The notes beneath the pieces were generated by a model. That model was given only the letters and a program-made list of their open reading frames with translations, searched no databases and was not told the origin of the DNA. From positions 1 to 42,382 of the forward strand of contig JAAELY010000079.1 in assembly GCA_024226335.1 (NCBI GenBank): a stretch of DNA of 42,382 nucleotides. The letters are read 5' to 3'. A program made the translations under genes and the position numbers. Origin of the DNA: a bacterium. Its GTDB lineage: Bacteria > Myxococcota_A > UBA9160 > SZUA-336. Every line of letters starts with the position of its first letter. Positions within the stretch are counted from its first letter, which is position 1. This document shows positions 34,702 through 42,382 of this stretch, one piece after another.

Positions 34702-36801
34702 ATGAGTCGTCGAGAAGTTCGAACTTTCTGTCGGGTGTGCGAGCCTTCATGTGGTCTGATCGGAGTTGTGCAGGACGGTGCGCTGCAGGCATTGCGGCCC
34801 GATCGCGAGCACCCAGTCACACGCGGCTTCGCCTGTAACAAGGGGATTGCGGGGATCGACATCCATCGGGATCCGGATCGCCTCGACGTACCCATGCGCG
34901 TTCGCAAAGCCGGTGACTTCGAAGAGGTTTCCTGGGACACGGCGCTCTCGGAGATCGCAGCGAAACTGCGCGATCTGAGCGAGCGCCACGGTCCCCAGTC
35001 CATCGCTTCCTATGTCGGGAATCCGAGTGCTTTCAACACGCTGGCGAGACCGGCCATAAGCAGCTTTTTCGCACAGCTAGGCGTGCGGCGCAGTTTCGGT
35101 TCGGGAACTCAGGACTGCGCGAACAAGTTCGCCGGAAGTGAGGCCGTGTTCGGATCGAGCACGATTCACCCGATTCCCGATATCGAACACACCGACGTAC
35201 TGCTGGTTTTCGGTGAGAACCCGCGCGTGAGTCACGCCAGCTTCATCTCGATTCCCGATCCGATGAAGGTGTTGAAGCGGGCGGCCGGTCGCGGCGCGAA
35301 GATCCATTTCATCAATCCCCGCCAGATCGAATCGGCGGGCGAGGGCGTGGGTGATGTAGTTCAGATCCGGCCGGACACCGACGTCTATCTGCTCGCCGCA
35401 CTTCTGTGTGAAATCGATCGCATCGGTGGTTTTGACGAAGACGTGCTGCGGGAGCACGGCGAACGCGTGAAGGAGCTGCGCGACTTCGTGCAGAACTATC
35501 CCGCGCAGCGGGTCGAATCCGTCACGGGCATCGATGCCGAGAGGATTCGCGAGCTGGCAGGTGAATTCTCGCGGGCGAAAGCGGCTTCGGTTCACATGTC
35601 GACGGGCGTTAACATGGGTCGCAACGGAACTCTGGCGTACTGGTTGCTTCATATGTTGAGCTTCGTGACCGGAAATCTCGATCGAAGCGGTGGCAATATC
35701 CTCTCGGTCGGTTTCTACCGGAGCGCCAAAGCAGGACGACGAGAGTTCGAACAGGGCTTCGTCGATACGGAGTTCGGGCGTCTGCGTCGCGGTGCATTGC
35801 CCGGCAATCTCCTGTCCCACTACATACTCGACGTCGAGGAACCGGTCCGGGCCTTGCTCGTCGTATCCGGGAACCCGCTGCTCTCGATCGCCGGCGAAGA
35901 ACGCCTGCGCGAGGCCTTTGCCGAACTCGAACTCCTGGTCGTCGTAGACCTGTACCGAAATGCCACGGCCGAGGTGGCCGACTATCTACTGCCGAGCACC
36001 GATATGTTCGAGCGCGCCGATATCAATATCGCCGGACTCGGGTTGCAGTCCGAGCCTTTCATTCAGTTTACCGATGCGGTCGTCGAGCCGAAGGCCGAGC
36101 GACGCGAGGAGTGGTGGATCTTCGCCCGCCTGTGCCAGGAGATGGGACTGAAGTCCGCACTCGATCGCGGTCCCACTCCCGATCTCTGGGGTCGCATCGA
36201 TCACATGTTGCACGACCGCGGCTTGACGCTCGATCAGGTGCGCGAGCAACCACACGGTGTCGTGTTGCCCCCGCTGACTCCCGGAGACTTCTATCGGGAG
36301 TATCTGCAGACCGGGACTGGTCGGGTCGACTGCTGCCCTCCAGGTTTCACAGAGGCTCTCGACCGAGTGGAGCTGCAGTTCATCGCATCCCAGTCGAAAG
36401 GCAAACAGGACCTCGAACTGATCACCCGGCGCGATGCCTATATGCACAACACCTGGTACCAGAACATCGAAGCCATGAAGCGCGGCGATCGCGATCGCAA
36501 CTATCTCTTCATGCACTCCCGGGATATGGCTACGCGCGGGCTGGAGGACGGCCAGAAGGTGCGCGTGTTCAACGAGCACGGAGCGCTCGAGATCGAGATC
36601 TCCTGCGACGACGACCTGATGCCCGGTGTCGTGGCCATTGTTCACGGTTGGGGAAACGCGCGAACTCCGGGTCTGCGGGTCGCGCAGCGAACCCCCGGCG
36701 TAAACGCAAACGTCCTGTTGCCGATCGGCCCGGACAGTTTCGAGCCACTGTCGAGCCAGTCCTTCATGACCGGAGTTCCAGTCGAAGTCGCCGCGCTCTA
36801 G
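34702..36801 (+). CDS. Molybdopterin oxidoreductase (DMSO reductase family), catalytic subunit
   Basis: 699 residues. The N-terminal 4Fe-4S site is Cys10, Cys13, Cys17 and Cys45 (FCRVCEPSCGLI.. GFACNKG). Then come the bis-MGD domains (VGNPSAFNTLARPAISSFFAQLGV, DVLLVFGENPRVSH, FINPRQIESA) and a C-terminal molydop_binding domain (LELITRRDAYMHNTWYQN.. DGQKVRVFNEHGALEIEI). No Tat leader, so it works in the cytoplasm. The Mo ligand is not evident: around the usual site I read SGTQDCANKF, where the Cys could serve. No small Fe-S or membrane subunit is encoded nearby, so an external electron carrier is needed. Formate dehydrogenase/assimilatory nitrate reductase-like and uncharacterised bacterial members are candidates. 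The stop shares CTAG with the opposite gene. Confidence 0.87.
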   Translation: MSRREVRTFCRVCEPSCGLIGVVQDGALQALRPDREHPVTRGFACNKGIAGIDIHRDPDRLDVPMRVRKAGDFEEVSWDTALSEIAAKLRDLSERHGPQSIASYVGNPSAFNTLARPAISSFFAQLGVRRSFGSGTQDCANKFAGSEAVFGSSTIHPIPDIEHTDVLLVFGENPRVSHASFISIPDPMKVLKRAAGRGAKIHFINPRQIESAGEGVGDVVQIRPDTDVYLLAALLCEIDRIGGFDEDVLREHGERVKELRDFVQNYPAQRVESVTGIDAERIRELAGEFSRAKAASVHMSTGVNMGRNGTLAYWLLHMLSFVTGNLDRSGGNILSVGFYRSAKAGRREFEQGFVDTEFGRLRRGALPGNLLSHYILDVEEPVRALLVVSGNPLLSIAGEERLREAFAELELLVVVDLYRNATAEVADYLLPSTDMFERADINIAGLGLQSEPFIQFTDAVVEPKAERREEWWIFARLCQEMGLKSALDRGPTPDLWGRIDHMLHDRGLTLDQVREQPHGVVLPPLTPGDFYREYLQTGTGRVDCCPPGFTEALDRVELQFIASQSKGKQDLELITRRDAYMHNTWYQNIEAMKRGDRDRNYLFMHSRDMATRGLEDGQKVRVFNEHGALEIEISCDDDLMPGVVAIVHGWGNARTPGLRVAQRTPGVNANVLLPIGPDSFEPLSSQSFMTGVPVEVAAL

Positions 36802-38192
36802 AAAGAGTACTTGGCGCTGAGGAAGAGCCGGTCCTTGTGAGGAATCTGGTCCATGGGCGGGAACTCGCCTTCCTCGTACATCAGGATGCCGCCGGTGACA
36901 CTCAGTGCGTCGCGTACGTCGTAGGTGAGTTGCGCGCGAAGGATCGCGCCGTCCTGCGCATGCGCACCGAAGCTCAGGAAGATCGCGGTGAAGTGCAGGC
37001 TCTGGTTCCAGAAGTCGGCGCTGTAGCGCAGTGAAGCTTCCACGCGGTTTCGACGCGTCTGGTTGAGGGCGTTCTCGAGCACACTGTCGAAACGAGTGGT
37101 ACGCCGGTTAACGATCTCAATCGCCACCGAGCCTTCGTCAAAACCCGAATACTCCATGCCGATCATCGCGTCGAGTCGGCCACGTTCCTTGGGAGAAGGC
37201 TCGAAGAAGTCGAGACCGTCGAAGAAGGCGACCTCTGTCTTCCAGAGAACATTGCCCATGACCTTCTGTCCCGAGATGCCGTACATGGAAATTCGACTGT
37301 GTTCGAGTCCGCTGGGCAGGAAACCCGGACCCACGCCGTGTGGGCGGTCGTCGTAGAAGCGGGCCCAGTGCAAACTCATGTCCCAGCCGCTGAAGATTCC
37401 CGTCAGGGCCAGGGCCCATTCGGTGTCCTGACCACCATTGCCCGGAGTTCTTTCGGGGATGGAGAAGAACGATGATGCAGGCAGGAACTCGCTGCCGGGC
37501 GCTGAGCCCGTGTCGAAACGCGTTTCGTGCACGGCCACGCCGGTCAACTGCCAGGCGCCGAAGAAGTAGTCGAGTCGGGTCATCGTCACCGGCAGGCGAA
37601 GATCCTCGATGTCGACCAGTCCAGGCTCGCGTCGATCGACCGGGTTCAACACGTCGATTACGCGCAGATTGTCCGAGCGTCCCCAGTTCACGATCTGCCG
37701 GCCGAACTTGAGGTCCAGGTTCTCCGATAGTGCGCCGCGGAGCCAGATCTCCTGAAACTCGTTCTCGCGCTCGTGAGCATCGAGAACTTCATTGGAAAAA
37801 TCACTACGCCCTTCGACTGCGTAGAAGTAGTCGCGATAACCGCGTCCTGCGATCCGGCTCTGCCAACCGCCGGGCAGATCCAGGTCGAGTTGGAGGCTCA
37901 GTTCTGCTTGAAGGCGGGTCAATCCACGGTAGTCGGGTTGGCCAGGTGCGGGATGATCTGCGTTGTAGGCGTAGGAGGAAGCGAGGTTTATCGCCCCGGT
38001 CAGATCCCAGAAACGTTCGGTGGGTTCGTCCGTCGGATCGTCGATCCCCTTGTCCGGTTCGGCATCGTCCCCAGACTCTTCGTCATCGAAGCCGCCGAGA
38101 ATATCGTCCACGTCCTGAGCGAAGACATCGGTAGAGTGGAGGGCCGGGCCTCCAATCAGAACCAGGGCGAGGATGAAACGAGCAAATAGCAT
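36798..38192 (-). CDS. DUF1302-like outer-membrane beta-barrel protein
   Basis: 464 residues. It has a signal peptide (MLFARFILALVLIGGPALHSTDVFAQD), then an acidic stretch (DDILGGFDDEESGDDAEPDKG) and a long series of amphipathic strands ending in KYSF with the terminal Phe. NWGRSDNLRVIDVLNPVDRREPG and FDTGSAPGSEFLPASSFFSI are typical of DUF1302/DUF1302-like barrels found beside MMPL permeases. The open frame runs further upstream, but the ATG at 38192 starts the signal peptide. It is the last gene of the tetR-MMPL-LolA-like operon, 14 nt after its neighbour. It would be the outer-membrane end of a transport line. The stop codon overlaps that of the opposite molybdoenzyme gene. Confidence 0.85.
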   Translation of the reverse strand: MLFARFILALVLIGGPALHSTDVFAQDVDDILGGFDDEESGDDAEPDKGIDDPTDEPTERFWDLTGAINLASSYAYNADHPAPGQPDYRGLTRLQAELSLQLDLDLPGGWQSRIAGRGYRDYFYAVEGRSDFSNEVLDAHERENEFQEIWLRGALSENLDLKFGRQIVNWGRSDNLRVIDVLNPVDRREPGLVDIEDLRLPVTMTRLDYFFGAWQLTGVAVHETRFDTGSAPGSEFLPASSFFSIPERTPGNGGQDTEWALALTGIFSGWDMSLHWARFYDDRPHGVGPGFLPSGLEHSRISMYGISGQKVMGNVLWKTEVAFFDGLDFFEPSPKERGRLDAMIGMEYSGFDEGSVAIEIVNRRTTRFDSVLENALNQTRRNRVEASLRYSADFWNQSLHFTAIFLSFGAHAQDGAILRAQLTYDVRDALSVTGGILMYEEGEFPPMDQIPHKDRLFLSAKYSF

Positions 38193-38206
38193 GGGGTACG
38201 CAAGGC

Positions 38207-39001
38207 TCAGAGGCCTTTCTCCAGTCTTCGCACACTGAAGATGTTCTCGTCGAGATCCTGGTTGAATTTCGTCTTGTTGTTCTTCAAGACCGTCTTGTGC
38301 AGGGTCTTCTTGCCCTTCTTCGTGGTCATGTGGATCTCGGTCGGGACCCAGATATCGTCGATTTCCTCGAGCGACTTCACGTCCATGTAACGCAGGCGGC
38401 CGCCCTTTTTCAGCCAGCCGACCGAGCGGATCACCACGAAGTTGTCCTGGCGAACGAATACGACCGATTTGGTGTAGCCCGTGCGATCGATCTCCTTCTC
38501 GGTCCGGGGTGTGGACTGGATCTGCCACACCTTCACGCCTTTGACTTCGGTCTCCTTCATCAGTTCGTAGTCGTAGCGTTCGAGTTCGCGCGAACTCATG
38601 TCGGAGTAGTTGAAATCGCTGCCCATGAAGCTACCGCTCTGATCGCTCGCGGCGATGCGCTTGGTCTTCTTCAGTGCAGGCATGTAGAGCCACTGGTCGT
38701 CGTCGCGATCGATTTCGTCGTAGTCGTAGGTGAGAAATCCCGTGTCTTTGACGTCCGCTGGGACGAGGAAGAACATGATCGACTGGGTGTCTTCGCCCTG
38801 GTCGCGGCGAAACGAACGCAAGACTCGTCTGCGCTCCTTGCCATTCTTGTCGATCAGGATCATTTCCATTTCCTGGACCACGGAATCGCCATCGTCCCGG
38901 TCTTCGGCCTTCTGCATGATCTCGCGGGCCGTCAGAGCGCTCGCATGGAGCGGCACGAGCAAGAGCAGCGCTGCCAGGATTGGGATGAAACGTAGGTGCA
39001 T
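38207..39001 (-). CDS. LolA-fold outer-membrane lipoprotein-sorting-like protein
   Basis: 264 residues. It has a signal peptide (MHLRFIPILAALLLLVPLHASA), then a LolA/LolB-like half-barrel: LTAREIMQKAEDRDDGDSVVQEMEMILIDKNGKERRRVLRSFRRDQGEDTQSIMFFLVPADVKDTGFLTYDYDE, with an alternating pattern of strands and QWLYMPALKKTKRI. These proteins carry lipids or lipoproteins through the periplasm and are frequently encoded with MMPL/RND permeases. GAGG lies 9 nt before the ATG. It sits between the permease gene (41 nt) and the barrel gene (14 nt). The long open frame extending upstream to 40288 is only an overlap with the permease gene and is not used. Role as shuttle between permease and barrel is inferred. 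Confidence 0.9.
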   Translation of the reverse strand: MHLRFIPILAALLLLVPLHASALTAREIMQKAEDRDDGDSVVQEMEMILIDKNGKERRRVLRSFRRDQGEDTQSIMFFLVPADVKDTGFLTYDYDEIDRDDDQWLYMPALKKTKRIAASDQSGSFMGSDFNYSDMSSRELERYDYELMKETEVKGVKVWQIQSTPRTEKEIDRTGYTKSVVFVRQDNFVVIRSVGWLKKGGRLRYMDVKSLEEIDDIWVPTEIHMTTKKGKKTLHKTVLKNNKTKFNQDLDENIFSVRRLEKGL

Positions 39002-39042
39002 GGGAGTTTTCCTCTTTGTAAGTCCCCGGGAAACCGGCCGGA

Positions 39043-41469
39043 TCAGTCCTGCGGCGTCAACCTCTTTTCCCGTCCCAGCGTCAGAGCCATGAGTGCCGGG
39101 GCGAGGATAACATCGAGAATGAAAGCCGCCGCGATGCAGAAGCTGATCAACGCCCCGAAGATGAAGAGGTTCCCCATGCTGGAGAGCATATAGACGGAGA
39201 ACCCCGCCGAGAGCACGATCGAAGTGACCGCCATCGCCTTTCCGGTGGTTTCCAGTGTCTTGCGCGTCGCTTGTTGTGGATCGCCGGTTTCGTCGAAGTA
39301 GCGCCGGTAGTTGTGAATGAAATGGATCGTATCGTCGACGGCCAGGCCGATCGCGATTCCACCGATCATCAAGGTGAACGTGTCGATTGAGAGGCCGAGT
39401 ACACCCATCAGACCGAGCGTCGTGATGATCGGTGCGAGGTTCGGCACCATGCTCGCCAGGCCCGCCCTCAGGTTGCCGATCAAGAGCATCATCAAGGGAG
39501 TGATGATCGCCAGGGCCATGACATAACTGGCGGCCATGCTGTGCATGACGGCGTAGATCGTCCCCGACATCATCTTCATCAAGCCCGTTACCTGAACCTG
39601 AGCACGTTCTCCCAGTCTTGCTTCGAACACCTCTTGAATGCTCTTCACGAAGGGTACGTAGTTGATTGCATCCTGGTACGGCACCCGAATCGTAAAGCGA
39701 CTGGTGCTGAAGACGGAGTCGACGAGGTCTTCCAGATCGTCCGAGCCGCTGTTCTCGAACAGCAGGAGTTCCTGTGCGATGAGTTGTCGCTCTTCTGGAA
39801 TGCTGTAGTAGTCGCTGCGGTTCTCGTTGAGTGCCTGGTTGATTTCCTTGAGCACGTCGGTCACCGACAGGGTCTTGCCGACTTCGAAGCCGACTCCCAG
39901 GCCCGCTTGCACGGTATCGGTATTGAGGGCGTCGAGGTCGCGTAGGATCTGAGGATCGTGCAAGCCGTTCTCGCGCCCGGTGTCGACCAGAACCTCCAGA
40001 CTCATGCTGCCCTTGAAGTCCCGGTCCACGATCTCCGTGCTTTTGCGCACCATATGGTCTTCGGGGAACCAACCGAGAAAGTCGTGCGAGAAGTGCAGTG
40101 TCCGGGCGCTCACGAGACCCCCGACGATCAACACGGCGGCGGCCGCCATCATCCAGCGGGGATTTCGGACGGAGAAATCTCCGGTTGCGATCAGAACGCG
40201 TTCCAGGAACCCGCCCCGCTGGACCAAAGTACTCTTGCGCGCTTTCAGGGGAGTCAGCGATAGCAGCACCGGGAGCATCACCAGGCAATAGACGAGTCCG
40301 AGCAGGATGCCGATCGGAGCGAAGATCCCCACATGCGAGATGGGCGCGAGTTCGGCCACGCTAAAGCTCAGCATACCGCCCGCCGTCGTCAGGCCCGTCA
40401 TCAGGATCGCGAGTCCGGAGTGACCAAGCGCGTGGACGATCGCCTCGTCTCGAGGGCGACCCTGGTCGATTTCGAGATAGGTGACCGTCAACAGGTGCAC
40501 TGCAGCGCCGATGCCCACGGCGAGCAGGAAGCTGGGCAGAATCTGGGTCGGGATATTGATGGAAACTCCCACCCACGCCATGATGCCCAGCGTCGATACA
40601 ATCGAGAGAATGACGACGAGTAGCGTCAATACGACAGCGGACACGCGCCTGAACAGCGAGAAAAGCACGACGCAGATGATCCCAATCATCACGACCAGGA
40701 ACTTCTGCATATCGGTCCCCATGCTCTTGACCATTCCGTCTGTAATCACGGGGGTGCCGGAGCCCACCAGCTTGAAGTCGGGTTTCTGGTGGCGCTCCAT
40801 GACCGCCAGGAGGGCATTCACCATTTCCTCGGCTTCCGCATTGCCCACCATCTCTTCAGCGGACGGTTCGTTGGCGGATTCCTCGTCGAACCCGCTGAGC
40901 GCATCGTCGGCCTCGTTGGACTTGTAGAGGCTGCCGCGGGCTACGACCGTCGACAGACGCCCGTCATTCGATAGCACCAGGTTCTTGTAAAGAGGATTGG
41001 CGAGTGCGCGCGCGCGAATAGCCTCGCGTTGGGCTTCTGTTTCGGGCCAGTCCTCGAAAAGGTCCTCGACGATCAATTCTTCTTCGTTCCCGAGTGTGGA
41101 CCGCGCGTTGATCAGGCTGCTGACTTCATCCAGGTACGGGACGTTGTCTTCCAGGTCCTTGTGAAACGCTCGCAATCGCTCGAGCGACTGCTCAGAGAAC
41201 GGATCCGGTGTGTCGACGACGATCAACGTGTAGTCGTCCTTGCCGAATTGCGTGCGGAAATCCTCCCACGCCAGGCGGTCGGGGGCGTCGGGATGCAGGA
41301 AACTCTCGGGCGACGCATCGAACTCCAGCGTTGGAAGCTGCGATGCGCACACGGAGGCGAGCAACAAGGAAAGTCCGAGAGTCAGCCAACGCCGGCGCAG
41401 GATCATCCGTCCAAAGTCTTCGAACCCTCTTTCGATGCGCGCGCGCAGCGGTACCTCAGCTTCAGCCAT
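39043..41469 (-). CDS. MMPL/RND-family inner-membrane transporter
   Basis: 808 residues arranged as two repeats, each with one TM segment, a large periplasmic domain and five further TM segments. The first TM is about 30-45 (WLTLGLSLLLASV); the SSD-like core follows (FLVVMIGIICVVLFSLFRRVSAVVLTLLVVILSIVSTLGIMAWVGVSINIPTQILPSFLLAVGIGAAVHLLTV). The second repeat ends with GGIAIGLAVDDTIHFIHNYRRYFDETGDPQQA, the GDDT/H motif of MMPL and HpnN/Patched-type transporters. These move lipids or other hydrophobic molecules by the proton gradient. AAAAAGGA is 8 nt before the ATG, which overlaps the tetR stop by 8 bases. It has no MFP or TolC partner nearby, as usual for MMPL proteins. Confidence 0.92.
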   Translation of the reverse strand: MAEAEVPLRARIERGFEDFGRMILRRRWLTLGLSLLLASVCASQLPTLEFDASPESFLHPDAPDRLAWEDFRTQFGKDDYTLIVVDTPDPFSEQSLERLRAFHKDLEDNVPYLDEVSSLINARSTLGNEEELIVEDLFEDWPETEAQREAIRARALANPLYKNLVLSNDGRLSTVVARGSLYKSNEADDALSGFDEESANEPSAEEMVGNAEAEEMVNALLAVMERHQKPDFKLVGSGTPVITDGMVKSMGTDMQKFLVVMIGIICVVLFSLFRRVSAVVLTLLVVILSIVSTLGIMAWVGVSINIPTQILPSFLLAVGIGAAVHLLTVTYLEIDQGRPRDEAIVHALGHSGLAILMTGLTTAGGMLSFSVAELAPISHVGIFAPIGILLGLVYCLVMLPVLLSLTPLKARKSTLVQRGGFLERVLIATGDFSVRNPRWMMAAAAVLIVGGLVSARTLHFSHDFLGWFPEDHMVRKSTEIVDRDFKGSMSLEVLVDTGRENGLHDPQILRDLDALNTDTVQAGLGVGFEVGKTLSVTDVLKEINQALNENRSDYYSIPEERQLIAQELLLFENSGSDDLEDLVDSVFSTSRFTIRVPYQDAINYVPFVKSIQEVFEARLGERAQVQVTGLMKMMSGTIYAVMHSMAASYVMALAIITPLMMLLIGNLRAGLASMVPNLAPIITTLGLMGVLGLSIDTFTLMIGGIAIGLAVDDTIHFIHNYRRYFDETGDPQQATRKTLETTGKAMAVTSIVLSAGFSVYMLSSMGNLFIFGALISFCIAAAFILDVILAPALMALTLGREKRLTPQD

Positions 41470-42151
41470 GCTCGGAGTCCTTTTTCGGTGGCTCGCGGCG
41501 GATGCCTCGAAGAAAGAGGTCGGCCACGAAATCGGCGTAACGATTCCTGAAATCGGGATCGAACGGGTCTTCATCGAAAACGCGTCGAAATAACGGTGCG
41601 GCGAGCAGGAAGAAATTGATCATGCCCATGAGAGCCGGAACCAGAAAGCGTGGGTCCAGTCTCTCGAAGGCGCCTGTGCTCTGACCTTCGCTGAGCAGAC
41701 TGGACAGGTTGCTGACATTGGGCGCGATGAAATTCGACGCGACACTGTCGGTGATCTCGCTGTCGGGAAGGAGCACCTGCTCCATGAACAGGCGCGGAGC
41801 GTATCGGTCTTCAGCCAGGGTCTCTAGGGTCAGATGGATGAAGCGTCGCAGTCGTTCTTCGGGGGGGCCGTCCGTCCGCAAGGCTTCCGCCAGGCGATCG
41901 CCCACGCGCTCGGCGATCTGTTCGATCACGGCGCGCAGCAGACCCTCTTTTCCGCCGAAATAGTAGTTGGCCAGGGTTGGACGGACCCCGGCTCGCTCTG
42001 CGACGGCCCTCAAGGTGAATCCGGACTGTCCCTGTTCGGCGAGTAGCGCGCGTGCGGCGTCGAGCAGGGCCTGGCGCCCTTGCTGGGTGCTGGCTCCCGG
42101 CGGTCGGCCAGGTCCCTTCTTTCTCGCTCTGCTCGGTGTCTCGCTAGTCAC
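41462..42151 (-). CDS. TetR/AcrR-family repressor of the MMPL operon
   Basis: 229 residues. The N-terminal AT-hook-like KKGPGRPPG is followed by a TetR helix-turn-helix at about 26-75 (QALLDAARALLAEQGQSGFTLRAVAERAGVRPTLANYYFGGKEGLLRAVI). The rest is the ligand-binding dimer domain with a TetR_C-like motif (MGMINFFLLAAPLFRR). It is the first gene of the operon and probably represses it, with the ligand being a substrate of the permease. The start is GTG with no Shine-Dalgarno; a promoter -10 ends 7 nt before it, so the message may be leaderless. The stop overlaps the permease start by 8 bases. Confidence 0.92.
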   Translation of the reverse strand: MTSETPSRARKKGPGRPPGASTQQGRQALLDAARALLAEQGQSGFTLRAVAERAGVRPTLANYYFGGKEGLLRAVIEQIAERVGDRLAEALRTDGPPEERLRRFIHLTLETLAEDRYAPRLFMEQVLLPDSEITDSVASNFIAPNVSNLSSLLSEGQSTGAFERLDPRFLVPALMGMINFFLLAAPLFRRVFDEDPFDPDFRNRYADFVADLFLRGIRREPPKKDSEHG

Positions 42152-42155
42152 GAAT

Positions 42156-42175
42156 TTTATTGTACAGACAATAAA
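42156..42175. promoter_or_regulatory. TetR operator palindrome over the operon promoter
   Basis: TTTATTGTACAGACAATAAA: two perfect 8-base arms with a 4-base centre, 4 nt upstream of the tetR GTG. It overlaps the predicted -10 (minus-strand TACAAT, 42164-42159) and part of the spacer, an ideal place for repression. A palindrome of this size next to a TetR gene is the usual autoregulatory operator. Confidence 0.8.
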
Positions 42176-42186
42176 TAAAGAATCAA
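42159..42186 (-). promoter_or_regulatory. Predicted promoter of the tetR-MMPL operon
   Basis: On the minus strand TTGATT (-35) is followed after 16 bases by TACAAT (-10), close to the sigma-70 consensus, in an A/T-rich patch. The expected start of transcription, about 7 nt after the -10, falls at or next to the GTG start codon. Confidence 0.6.
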
Positions 42187-42382
42187 CAGCGGATTCGAGC
42201 GGGCGGCCCGTTGCTCCGCCGTCAGCTAGGGAACCTCTGCGCAGGGAGGCTGCGGCTGCGAAGCGCGATGCATCCGCCTGCGCTGCGTCGCGCGACCCTC
42301 TGCAGATCTACGGATCTGCGATCGGATCACGCTTCTTGCTCAGGCGGCGACTCCCGCTTCTCGCTCGATTCCTCCCTGTGCA
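42187..42382. other. End of window upstream of the tetR operon
   Basis: No gene is supported in this terminal stretch of about 195 bases. It contains an inverted repeat GCAGATC/GATCTGC (42302-42319, 4-nt loop) and G/C-rich pieces. The inverted repeat has no U-tract and its role is unclear. Confidence 0.35.

Noticed and set aside
38193-38528. Upstream extension of the outer-membrane barrel frame
   Set aside because: Overlaps the LolA-like gene; the signal peptide starts at 38192.
39002-40288. Upstream extension of the LolA-like frame
   Set aside because: Lies wholly inside the MMPL permease gene; the signal peptide and Shine-Dalgarno set the start at 39001.
42302-42319. Inverted repeat GCAGATC/GATCTGC considered as terminator
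   Set aside because: No U-tract, no gene ending here within the window; kept only as a note.
1-42382. CRISPR array, tRNA and rRNA genes
   Set aside because: No regularly spaced repeats and no recognisable tRNA or rRNA stretches were seen by eye; a tRNA scan would be needed to exclude tRNAs firmly.

Overview
The window is GC-rich bacterial chromosome with densely packed genes on both strands. Several features point to a Gram-negative, aerobic, probably environmental bacterium: an MltD-like lytic transglycosylase, two outer-membrane beta-barrel proteins, a LolA-fold periplasmic protein and a Fur-type site. A secreted protein with a myxococcal-type cysteine-rich (DUF4215/TIGR02232-like) motif, a cyclase-AAA-TPR giant and a gene set rich in CoA transferase, Fe(II)/2-oxoglutarate oxygenases and luciferase-like oxidoreductases suggest a Myxococcota or other former deltaproteobacterial lineage. 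That placement is inference; there is no rRNA or marker gene here that settles it.

Region 1-8 kb is an accessory island. It begins with a complete IS3-family insertion sequence (about 8-1583, with imperfect terminal inverted repeats and intact DDE). Next comes a divergent pair of units. On the minus strand is a large HExxH metallopeptidase with a helical/TPR-like C-terminus. On the plus strand is a two-gene operon of a caspase-fold (C14) protease overlapping by 4 nt with a serine alpha/beta hydrolase. This looks like a protease-activated conflict or anti-phage system and is the most interesting part of the window. A hairpin and the C-terminal remnant of an IS200/IS605 transposase lie directly behind the hydrolase, followed by about 0.65 kb with no recognisable gene.

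Region 8-18 kb is mostly core-like: a small BamE-like membrane protein, the lytic transglycosylase with LysM domains, a YchF-family protein whose Walker A lysine is replaced by arginine, an alpha-methylacyl-CoA racemase/CoA transferase, a DUF2779 nuclease-like protein, a GT39-like membrane glycosyltransferase coupled to a VOC protein, and an NCS2 (AzgA-type) purine permease.

Region 18-34 kb carries a cysteine-rich secreted protein that appears frameshifted inside its signal peptide, a GNAT acetyltransferase, two TauD/TfdA dioxygenases, a nitroreductase, a 1141-residue class III cyclase-AAA-TPR protein, an LLM flavin oxidoreductase, a Fur-box-preceded outer-membrane protein, a third 2OG-oxygenase-like protein, an acyl-CoA thioesterase, a GAF-GGDEF diguanylate cyclase, and a gamma-glutamyltransferase-like enzyme. 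The theme is oxidative metabolism of small molecules plus cyclic-nucleotide signalling.

Region 33.5-42.2 kb holds an MFS transporter with a molybdopterin oxidoreductase, converging on a tight four-gene operon read leftwards: TetR regulator, MMPL/RND permease, LolA-like periplasmic protein, DUF1302-like outer-membrane barrel. This operon can be read as an inner-membrane to periplasm to outer-membrane lipid or hydrophobe trafficking line. A perfect 8-bp-arm palindrome overlaps the promoter of the TetR gene, whose transcript may be leaderless.
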